64,000 nt of DNA. Origin: DASQZK01 sp963771005. GTDB taxonomy: Bacteria > Bacteroidota > Bacteroidia > Bacteroidales > GCA-2748055. The stretch's first letter is position 1; each line of letters opens with the position of its first letter. The stretch is taken from positions 682,001-746,000 of the forward strand of contig CAVYRO010000002.1 in assembly GCA_963771005.1 (NCBI GenBank), read 5' to 3'. This document shows, piece by piece, positions 46,501 through 53,431 of the stretch. A program made the position numbers and the translations under genes. The notes beneath the pieces were generated by a model. The model saw only the letters and a list, made by a program, of their open reading frames with translations. It had not been told where the DNA came from and did no database searches.

Positions 46501-46555
46501 TGGAACTGAGCCATATTACCGTTCATTCTCTTTAGGTTTAAAAGCAATGTTTTAA
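43547..46555 (+). CDS. susC: SusC-like TonB-dependent receptor 2
   Basis: A 1002-aa receptor from the ATG at 43547. An in-frame GTG at 43508 would overlap susD and is rejected. Signal peptide about 1-25, regulatory-like domain about 38-105 (NENGNPISGAMVYSNEGAIV). The plug contains SNIRGLGNALFIVDGFPRDI and SAAVNGVVLITTKRGS. The barrel follows to SLGLKAMF. The sequence before the plug (INIAYGTVKKG type region, YGTVKKGDLVNAVSVVD) is shorter and less canonical than in SusC 1. It should form a pair with the SusD gene 26 bp downstream, so this locus has two distinct importers. Confidence 0.94.
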   Translation: MKKRYFQILIFLSLAILFLPVNIIAQEVENANVITINSVVKNENGNPISGAMVYSNEGAIVATTDTSGKFSITVPVQTDLLIESDGYESALIEAGRLSGMNEFLLKPSVFMYREKDEVNIAYGTVKKGDLVNAVSVVDPKEILKYDNIEGIASALNGRVPGLLGSSNIRGLGNALFIVDGFPRDISTINFSEVDQITVLKDINSTIMYGSAAVNGVVLITTKRGSAFKKQLNVSGYYGVSLPIILPEYLSSADYMQLYNEARANDGLPALYSDDMIANYRTGNQYRYPNVDYYSSEYLKSFKPFSKVMTEISGGNNVASYYSNVGWQHTGSLLNFGEGATAGQDKFNIRGNVDLKINSWIKSAIDAVAFFNTSKGPISDYWTAAGNLHPNLLAPLIPINLLDPSDQLLLSRKNDVNGKYLLGGTNSTLTNPIADGYSGGVEQNIQRTFSLNNRLDFDLKRLVDGLSFHTNMSFDMYTSYNEAILNSYAVYEPVWDAVSDKVDSLIKFGKDARPGVQSIAGPTYQRRMGIYGMLDYDKTFKGIHHISGSLLGYGDFEKSLNEIQPNKHANLSLRLDYGFKNKYLIDISSAYINSPKLPPDNRRAFSPSLGLAWVISSEDFMSKNSSVDYLKLRVSAGILNSDLGINKYYLYDDIYVRSGGYAWDDRSYSNNGTRPSQGQNNNLFFEKRSEINVGIEGIFFNHLLNVDANVFTSAYSDKVSKVTSIYPSYYSDFIPYINFDKYGYQGGELGLSINQKVNAVSFNVGANVMYSVSKILKMDELYQYAYQNRVGRPVDAIYGLVSQGFFSDQTNIDNHPVQAFGAVQPGDIKYADQNNDNIVDANDEIQIGRSQAPFSYGLHLNISYKSFTLFALGHGNIGGNGYISGNYYQVSGDLKYSAYILNRWTEATKTTSTYPRMSSLSNTNNFEPSSFWLYKNNYFDLDRVQLTYNMTGHIAQVLKMKELDLFGNVSNLFFISKHKDINQLRIGTEPYYRSFSLGLKAMF

Positions 46556-46581
46556 TAACATAACTATAATACGAAATAATC

Positions 46582-48336
46582 ATGAGGTTGCTAAAAATAT
46601 TCATCTTATTCCTGATATTGGCAATATCGCTGGGTTCCTGCGAACTGATGGACCCCTTAAACGAAAATAATTATAATTTTGACCTGGTATCCAAAGATCC
46701 GGCGGCCGCTGAAGGCTTATTAATAATAGCATACGGGAATGTTCCGGACTACACATTAAATGGAAGCGATGTTGCGACTGATGATGCTGTTACAAACAAC
46801 AAGCAGGATGCAAATCTGAAAATGGCAAATGGTCAATGGTCAGCGATATTTAATCCTGTATCGGAATGGGATAGATCCATTTCATCAATTTTATACATCA
46901 ATAAATTTTTAAGTATCGTCGATACGGTTCCCTGGAAATCGACTGATGAGGTCGAAAATCAGTTGTTCATCCAACGTCTCAAAGGGGAGGCCTATGCCTT
47001 AAGAGGTTTGTTTGAATATAATCTATTAGTTACCGTTGGAGGGATTGGCTCAAATGGCGAATTACTCGGAATTCCAATTTATGATAAATTCGTTGCCGTT
47101 GATGGAACCTTTAATGTTCCCAGAGCAAATTTCACTGAGTCGATAAATCAGATATATTCCGATTATGATAAGGCACTTGAATATCTTGTAATGGACGATT
47201 TTAAGAACATTACCAGTGTGGATGAACTTCCTCCCGGAATGACGGGGGTTACGCCAAGCGAGTATAATGAAGTTTTTGGTAACGTTGCTAATCAACGCAT
47301 TGACGGCCGTATCGTAAAAGCTATGAAAGCCCGAGTTGCTTTATTGGCAGCCAGTCCTGCCTATAATCCTGGTGATGATCTGGCTTTATGGGAAACCACA
47401 GCGAATTACGCCGGCGCTTCTATTATAAGTGCCGGGGGAATTGCCTCCCTTGATCCCGATGGAAACAATTTTTTTAATTCATCATTAGTTGATAAAGTTA
47501 AATTGCCCAATATTGACCAACCGGAGATGATTTGGAGACAAGCATCCAACAATATTAATACATGGGAGGGAAATAATTTCCCACCATCATTATTTGGTAA
47601 TGGTCGTATTAATCCGACACAGAACCTTGTTGATGCTTTCCCAATGCAAAACGGGTATCCGATAACTGACCCGTCTAGCCTGTATGATCCTTCTAATCCC
47701 TATGCTAACCGTGATCCCAGACTCGACCTGTACATTGTTTATAATGGCAGTTCATTGAAAGGAGAAACAATTTTGACAGGTGTTGGGGGCGGTAGTAATG
47801 CTAAGGACTCTTTACAAAATTCAACCCGCACAGGTTATTATTTGAGAAAAATGTTAAGAGAAGATGTCAACATGAATCCTAATTCTACAAATACCAAGAA
47901 ACATTATAGTGTATATATGCGGTACACTGAACTATTTCTTATCTATGCTGAAGCAGCCAATGAAGCCTGGGGACCAGATGGAACCGGAACTAACGGTTTT
48001 TCAGCACGTGACGTTATTGCCTCTATCCGAAATCGTGCCGGTATCGCACAGCCTGACAACTACCTTGCTTCAATCTCAACAAAAGAAGATATGCGCAATT
48101 TAATCCATAACGAAAGAAGACTTGAACTTTGTTTTGAAGGGTTCCGCTTTTGGGATTTACGTCGATGGAATAATGATTTAACCGAGTCGGCAAAGGGAGT
48201 TAATGTAAATGGTACAAATTACAATGTGGTCGATGTTGAACCGCGCTCCTATGATAACAGTTTTATGCACTATGGTCCCCTTCCTTACGGAGAAGTTGTA
48301 AAGTTTGACGCCCTTATTCAAAACAAAGATTGGTAG
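46582..48336 (+). CDS. susD: SusD-like glycan-binding lipoprotein 2 (intact)
   Basis: A 584-aa lipoprotein with lipobox ending at Cys20 (LGSC). The N-terminal domain contains RLKGEAYALRGLFEYNLLV, and the C-terminal signature is RLELCFEGFRFWDLRRW. It pairs with SusC 2. From 47245 onward it is part of the duplicated segment, so its 3' two thirds recur at 1-2410, broken by an IS. The lipoprotein gene follows 51 bp downstream. Confidence 0.95.
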   Translation: MRLLKIFILFLILAISLGSCELMDPLNENNYNFDLVSKDPAAAEGLLIIAYGNVPDYTLNGSDVATDDAVTNNKQDANLKMANGQWSAIFNPVSEWDRSISSILYINKFLSIVDTVPWKSTDEVENQLFIQRLKGEAYALRGLFEYNLLVTVGGIGSNGELLGIPIYDKFVAVDGTFNVPRANFTESINQIYSDYDKALEYLVMDDFKNITSVDELPPGMTGVTPSEYNEVFGNVANQRIDGRIVKAMKARVALLAASPAYNPGDDLALWETTANYAGASIISAGGIASLDPDGNNFFNSSLVDKVKLPNIDQPEMIWRQASNNINTWEGNNFPPSLFGNGRINPTQNLVDAFPMQNGYPITDPSSLYDPSNPYANRDPRLDLYIVYNGSSLKGETILTGVGGGSNAKDSLQNSTRTGYYLRKMLREDVNMNPNSTNTKKHYSVYMRYTELFLIYAEAANEAWGPDGTGTNGFSARDVIASIRNRAGIAQPDNYLASISTKEDMRNLIHNERRLELCFEGFRFWDLRRWNNDLTESAKGVNVNGTNYNVVDVEPRSYDNSFMHYGPLPYGEVVKFDALIQNKDW

Positions 48337-48387
48337 TAAGTAACTCTGTTTAACGTGGGAAAACTTTAATACAAAAAAAATTAAAAT

Positions 48388-49398
48388 ATGAAGAAAATAT
48401 TAATTTTACTAACCTTAGCTACCTCCTTAAATGCTTGTCACAAGGATACAGAATTTTCGGATTTTGGTTCTACAGCTGGCTATTTTCCATACCAGTATCC
48501 GGTCAGGACCCTTGTCTTGGGTAATTATATTTACGACAATACCAATGATAATAATCATATATTTTTGATATCTGCCGCTTTCGGCGGAGTACTCGAAAAC
48601 AAGGTAAACAGGGAATTTTCTGTTGAGCTGGCTCCTGATCTTTGTGACAGTGTTTTATTTAATTCAACGAAGGACACAATTCATTTGATGCCGACGTCAT
48701 ATTATACCTTATCGTCAAACGATATAACAATCCCGCCAGGTAAAGTAAATGCAGGTATCGAAGTACATTTAACCGATGCTTTTTTTGATGACCCGTTGGC
48801 AATAAAATTAGCTTATGTTATTCCAATGCGTATTGTTAGTGCAACAAATCTGGACTCTGTTTTGCGGGGTGAACCCATTGCAGTGAATCCTGATCCGCGT
48901 ATTGCCAGTGATTGGGCAGTACAACCTAAAGATTTTACTATGTTCGCCATTAAGTTTATTAATCGTTATCATGGGAAATACCTTCACCGTGGAGCCAGTG
49001 TTGTAAAGGATGCTTCTTCCATAGTTCTGGAAGATACACTTTATGCTGCCCCATATGTCGTACAAGATGAAATTTGGAGCCTGGTAACCACAGGTAAAAA
49101 CCAGGTTAACGTTTTGGCAAATTCACATTCAAAAATAATTACAGGAACATTTGATATGAACCTGACATTTACCGATTCTACTTCATGTACAATTTCCGAG
49201 GGTGATGGATCTGCTTATTCAATATCCGGAGGTGGCCAATTCGTAATCAATGGAGATGAATGGGGAAATGAAAAACGAGATGCTATTTTTATAAATTATC
49301 AGGTAAAATCCGGAACCAACACATTATTTGCAACCGATACTATAGTTATCAGGGACAGAGATGTGGTAATGGAACTTTTTGCCCCTGAAGTTATATGA
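48388..49398 (+). CDS. DUF1735/DUF5627-type surface lipoprotein, intact operon copy
   Basis: A 336-aa lipoprotein identical to that at 2462-3472 (lipobox LNAC, Cys17). Here it follows intact susC 2 and susD 2, so it probably belongs to the operon and is expressed with them. In this gene order such proteins occupy the SusE/SusF position and are taken to capture glycans at the surface. No catalytic motif is visible. Confidence 0.78.
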   Translation: MKKILILLTLATSLNACHKDTEFSDFGSTAGYFPYQYPVRTLVLGNYIYDNTNDNNHIFLISAAFGGVLENKVNREFSVELAPDLCDSVLFNSTKDTIHLMPTSYYTLSSNDITIPPGKVNAGIEVHLTDAFFDDPLAIKLAYVIPMRIVSATNLDSVLRGEPIAVNPDPRIASDWAVQPKDFTMFAIKFINRYHGKYLHRGASVVKDASSIVLEDTLYAAPYVVQDEIWSLVTTGKNQVNVLANSHSKIITGTFDMNLTFTDSTSCTISEGDGSAYSISGGGQFVINGDEWGNEKRDAIFINYQVKSGTNTLFATDTIVIRDRDVVMELFAPEVI

Positions 49399-49463
49399 AA
49401 TTAGTCTAAAGGAATTATTTATAGTTTCCGGTTGCCCCTGGGAAAATACAACCTTTATCCCAT

Positions 49464-49649
49464 GTGGAATTTACCTGGAAATATCCGATGCCAAAATTAT
49501 ATCTGATTCAGGTGTCAAACGAAAGCGAAACATGGGAAACAGTATATACAACCGGGCTCAGTAAAATTGAGACTATTCGTTTTGCAACTAACTGGCAAGA
49601 TGGGTTTGGTTTTTCATTTTCGATCCATCTGAGGGAGAAGGTCATTTAG
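49464..49649 (+). pseudogene. Possible decayed tail of the lipoprotein gene (copy 2)
   Basis: Same 61-codon stretch as 3538-3723, with the discoidin-like VSNESETWETVY. That the out-of-frame tail is the same in both copies shows that any frameshift predates the duplication. Confidence 0.25.
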
Positions 49650-49952
49650 TTAATTATTTTGCGTCTTTCATTAATTCTATTAAAAAAACAATTTTCTTCC
49701 TAGTGATTCATGACTATTAATCGTCTTTATATTTAAGGGGGTTTTGTAAACAACTCAAACTACTAATAACTTAAATGATTCAGGAAGTAACTTTTCGAAT
49801 ACTTTTCAGACCAATTGAAGCTTCAATTGAGTTTCCATTGGTAAAGCCGTGTTGCAATTACATGATTTTATCAATTATTAACCTATATTAAGAACACAAA
49901 TTCCAAACTGAGTTTTTTTTAATATTAATTAATTAAAAAAGGAGAGCATTAT
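49650..49952. other. Non-coding leader upstream of T9SS protein gene (copy 2)
   Basis: AT-rich, no gene seen. It contains the empty target site (ttagttaa at 49646-49653, spanning its left edge) used by IS1595 in copy 1. It ends in an AGGAG-type ribosome-binding site before 49953. Confidence 0.5.
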
Positions 49953-50480
49953 ATGAAACACACAAAATTTAAACTTTTAAGTGTGCTGCTCCTGTTAGGC
50001 TTAGGTCTTACAGCACTGCAGGCACAAAACACACTTTATTTAAGAGATAAAGCAGGTGGTATGCAAACTACATTTATGTTAAGTGACGTGAGGAGTATTA
50101 CTCTTCCTTCAGGAAACGTAATGATTAACAAAACCGATGGTTCTTCAAGTACTTTCGTAATGACAGACGTCCGATATATGAGTTTTACGGACTTTACTAC
50201 TACAGGTATAGCTAATAAAGATATTCGGAGTAGTAAATTTAGTTTTTATCCTAACCCGGTAAGTGACGAAATACATATCACCTATGAATCGGACAAAACC
50301 GAGGATTTGCGGCTGGTAGTTTTTGATATACAGGGCAAAGTTTTATATCAGGAAATGATTAACAGTCAAATTGGAACAAATACTGTAAAATTCAATGTCT
50401 CACAATTAAAAAATGGATTGTATTTATGTCGTTTATCAGGTAGCAATATTTTTGAAACAATAAAATTTATTAAAAATTAA
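49953..50480 (+). CDS. Small secreted protein with T9SS type A sorting domain (copy 2)
   Basis: A 175-aa protein identical to that at 5037-5564: signal peptide (1-24), short unknown domain, C-terminal Por-secretion domain from FSFYPNPVSDEI. It is downstream of the SusCD lipoprotein operon and 20 bp before the FISUMP gene. It is probably exported by the T9SS to the cell surface. Confidence 0.8.
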   Translation: MKHTKFKLLSVLLLLGLGLTALQAQNTLYLRDKAGGMQTTFMLSDVRSITLPSGNVMINKTDGSSSTFVMTDVRYMSFTDFTTTGIANKDIRSSKFSFYPNPVSDEIHITYESDKTEDLRLVVFDIQGKVLYQEMINSQIGTNTVKFNVSQLKNGLYLCRLSGSNIFETIKFIKN

Positions 50481-50499
50481 AAAAAAGGAGAAAATAACT

Positions 50500-51297
50500 A
50501 TGAAAACAATATTTACATTAATTGTAATACTATTTTTTGGTTTGACTTCAGCTAAAGCACAAGAAGATAGCTTGTATATTTATTATGAAGGTTCAGTAAT
50601 ACTTCAGCATGCTATAGCTGGGATTGACAGTATAACTTTTACTCCTTCAACACCACCGGAACCACAAAAAGGCGTATATGATTTTGACGGAAATGGTTAT
50701 GATACAGTTCATATTGGTACTCAGGTATGGTTGGCTGAAAACTTTAAATGTACTCATTATAGTAATGGTTTGCCTATACCTCTTTTAGGAGATTCTGCTT
50801 CCTGGGTTGATGCTACAGCCGGAGGTTATGGCATTTATACTTATGATGATTCTTCCACCATTGCCGATTATGGTTTGTATTATAATTGGTATGCCGGTAC
50901 CGATCCAAATGGTTTAGCTCCTGTGGGCTGGCATGTACCCACATTGCAAGATTGGCAAACCCTAAAAGCATTTGTAGATTCCGCATATGGTAGTCCGGAG
51001 GCTGGAGGCCAGGCACTTAAAGAACCAGGTACAGATCATTGGAATACTGATTTAGGTGCAACGAATGCAACGGGATTTAATGCACTTCCGGCAGGATTCT
51101 TTAGAAAGGCTTGGGTAGCACAGACTGCCTGGGCTGCTTTTCAGGTTACTGATGATTTTAATACGGATGATAATTCTTTAATAAATATCTTTGGCTTTCA
51201 TGTCTATAATGATGGGCATTTGCTACATGCTGGACCTTATGCAAAAACAGATGGGTATTCGATCCGTTTGATAATGGATTCTCCTCCTGTCAAATAG
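50500..51297 (+). CDS. Secreted FISUMP-domain protein (copy 2)
   Basis: A 265-aa protein identical to that at 5584-6381, with signal peptide and Fib_succ_major domain (about 58-262). In this copy a second, broken FISUMP gene follows beyond the IS1595 element, so the locus originally had at least two FISUMP genes in tandem, each with its own terminator. Confidence 0.85.
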   Translation: MKTIFTLIVILFFGLTSAKAQEDSLYIYYEGSVILQHAIAGIDSITFTPSTPPEPQKGVYDFDGNGYDTVHIGTQVWLAENFKCTHYSNGLPIPLLGDSASWVDATAGGYGIYTYDDSSTIADYGLYYNWYAGTDPNGLAPVGWHVPTLQDWQTLKAFVDSAYGSPEAGGQALKEPGTDHWNTDLGATNATGFNALPAGFFRKAWVAQTAWAAFQVTDDFNTDDNSLINIFGFHVYNDGHLLHAGPYAKTDGYSIRLIMDSPPVK

Positions 51298-51334
51298 AGG
51301 CGTTTTTTAATTAATTATATCAAATACATATTTA

Positions 51335-51380
51335 AAAAAACCTTCCGGCATAAAAATTAATGACCGGAAGGTTTTTTTTT
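51335..51380 (+). terminator. Rho-independent terminator after FISUMP gene (copy 2)
   Basis: Same stem as at 6419-6464 (ccttccggc / gaccggaagg) followed by a T run, 38 bp after the stop. Confidence 0.9.
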
Positions 51381-51425
51381 CTTCCAACTGATGTTAATTA
51401 ACATGAGTTCGGCATAATTTTAATA

Positions 51426-52427
51426 ACTGCCCATCCCTTTCGGTCAAGTAAAAAGGTATAACTTTACAGAATGAGTAATAATGAGCATTATCCGAAAGAT
51501 TTTCAAGAATTCTTAGCAAAATTCAAGACCGACGAAGATTGCTGGAATTATATTTTTGAAATTAGATGGCCAGATGGCTATATATGTCCGAAATGTAAAA
51601 ACAGTAACAAATACTGGCTGACAGAGCAAAAATTGATTCATTGTTCTTCTTGTGGTTATCAAGCGTCTATTACGGGAGGAACAATTTTTCATGGGACAAG
51701 AAAACCCTTATTACTTTGGTTTCATATAATGTGGTGGGTTGTTGCACAAAAGACTGGTGCAAGTGCCAATAATTTAATGGATTTTATGGGCTTTGGATCA
51801 TACGAAACCGCTTGGTCCTGGTTGCAAAAACTTCGAAGAGCTATGGTAAGATCCGGAAGAGATAAGCTTTCGGGAGAAGTCGAGGTTGATGAAACTTATA
51901 TAGGAGGAAAAGAAATTAGCAAAGGAAAACAAGGAAGAGGTGCTGAAACAAAGACTTTGGTGGTTGTAGCCACTGAATGTATTGGGAAACAAATAGGTCG
52001 AGTTCGCTTTAAGTGTATACCTGAAGCCTCTGGAAAACATCTTTTGCAATTTATTGAAGAAAATATTGAACCGGGGAGTACAATAATAACAGATGGTTGG
52101 ACAGGATATAGCTCTTTGTCTAATTCTGAGAAATATAAACATGAAACAAAAGTTATTTCAGGAACTGGGAAAGAGGCGCATGAACTTTTACCGCATGTGC
52201 ATCTTGTTGATTCTCTTGTAAAACGATGGATAAATAGGACACATCAAGGTAGCATTACTCCAAAATATCTATCGTATTACTTAGACGAATTCGCATTTAG
52301 GTTCAATCGAAAATTATCAACATATAGAGGAAAGCTATTTTACCGACTAATGCAGCAGGCGGTTGACACTCCTCCTCAACCTTTTAAAGAGTTAATAAAA
52401 TAAACTTGACCGAAAGGGATAGGCAGT
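51426..52427 (+). mobile_element. IS1595-family insertion sequence, copy 2, without target duplication
   Basis: A 1002-bp element with 24-bp ends (51426-51449 and 52404-52427; one base differs between the two ends, cccat against cctat). The flanks are ttttaata on the left and taaattaa on the right, so no 8-bp duplication is present. The left flank is the region after the first FISUMP terminator; the right flank is the leader of the second FISUMP gene. This suggests a deletion or recombination next to the IS after insertion. Confidence 0.92.
51471..52403 (+). CDS. IS1595-family transposase, copy 2
   Basis: A 310-aa intact transposase with zinc ribbon (Cys39, 42, 58, 61), Asp140 in EVEVDETYIGG and ITDGWTGYSS. 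It differs from the copy at 3752-4684 at a handful of residues. Opposite orientation to copy 1, so the two elements form inverted repeats about 47 kb apart that could support inversion. Confidence 0.93.
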   Translation: MSNNEHYPKDFQEFLAKFKTDEDCWNYIFEIRWPDGYICPKCKNSNKYWLTEQKLIHCSSCGYQASITGGTIFHGTRKPLLLWFHIMWWVVAQKTGASANNLMDFMGFGSYETAWSWLQKLRRAMVRSGRDKLSGEVEVDETYIGGKEISKGKQGRGAETKTLVVVATECIGKQIGRVRFKCIPEASGKHLLQFIEENIEPGSTIITDGWTGYSSLSNSEKYKHETKVISGTGKEAHELLPHVHLVDSLVKRWINRTHQGSITPKYLSYYLDEFAFRFNRKLSTYRGKLFYRLMQQAVDTPPQPFKELIK

Positions 52428-52453
52428 TAAATTAAAAATAGAAGATAAAACTA

Positions 52454-53083
52454 TGAAAACAATAATTGTAATAATATTTTTTGGTTTGACTTCAGCTAAA
52501 GCATAGGAGGATACCTTGTATATTTATCGGGAAGGTTCAATATTACATCAGCAAGCTATAGCTGGGATTGATAGTATAACATTTACTAATACATCATCAT
52601 CAAAAAAAGCACAGGTGTATGATTTTGATGGAAATGGTTGTGATACAGTTAGAATTGGTGCTCAGGTATGGATGGCTCAAAACTTTAAATGTACTCATTA
52701 TAGTGATGGTTTGCCTATACCTCTTTTTGAAGATTCTGCTTCCTGGGATGGTGCTACAGCCGGAGGTTATGGCTATTATAAAAATGATACCAGCTATACA
52801 TCCACTTATGGTTTGTATTATAATTGGTATGCAGGTACCGACCTAAATGGTTTAGCTCCTCAGGGCTGGCATGTACCTACTGAACAAGATTGGGATACCC
52901 TAAAAGATTTTGTGGATACCAAATAGGCAGTCCTGAGGCTGGAGCCCAGTCACTTAAAGAATCAGGTACAGAACATTGGGCTACTGATTTAGATGCAACG
53001 GATTCTACGGGATTTCATGCACTTCCGGCAGGATACCATAGATTGCACGTATGTGTATGATAATGGATTCTTCTCCTGAATAG
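52454..53083 (+). pseudogene. Second FISUMP gene, broken by nonsense, frameshift and deletion
   Basis: Clearly related to the FISUMP gene at 50500. The signal peptide (MKTIIVIIFFGLTSAKA) is followed at once by TAG where the intact gene has CAA. The frame continues through VYDFDGNGCDTVRIGAQVWM and YGLYYNWYAGTDLNGLAP to VDTK and a stop at 52926, caused by a missing base near 52915. The next part (GSPEAGAQSLKESG) is in a shifted frame. A segment before the C-terminus is deleted. An internal start at a downstream TTG could still give a truncated protein, but export would be lost. Confidence 0.88.
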
Positions 53084-53124
53084 AGATGTTTATTAATTAA
53101 TTTTATCAAATACATATTTAAAAT

Positions 53125-53164
53125 ACCTTCCGGCATAAAACTTAATGACCGGAAGGTTTTATTT
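53125..53164 (+). terminator. Terminator after the broken FISUMP gene
   Basis: Stem accttccggc / gaccggaaggt followed by ttttattt. It is a diverged version of the terminators at 6419 and 51335. Confidence 0.85.
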
Positions 53165-53431
53165 CTTCTAAATGATTTTAATTAACATGAATTAGGCATA
53201 ATTTTAATAAAATTAAGCAAATGCAGGAGCAATGATTTCTTAATTCAGAGAAGTTATTCATGGATTCTTCTTTTTTTATTGTATTGCACTTACAAGTTAA
53301 AGAAGAGTCCATTTTTATATACCTGTGTATCAAGCAGTTATTAACATTAAACGAATTAAAATATTGATAACTAATGAATTATATAAAATCATATATCAAA
53401 TCACGTTAAATAAAAACACCAAAATTTAGAT

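Larger units (their letters stand above)
47245..51425. repeat. Segmental duplication, copy 2 (partner 1-6509)
   Basis: Holds the 3' part of susD 2, the DUF1735/DUF5627 lipoprotein, the T9SS protein and the FISUMP protein, with none of the IS insertions of copy 1. It is nearly identical to copy 1. It ends exactly where the IS1595 element begins at 51426. The left limit is not known because copy 1 is cut by the window edge. Confidence 0.95.
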
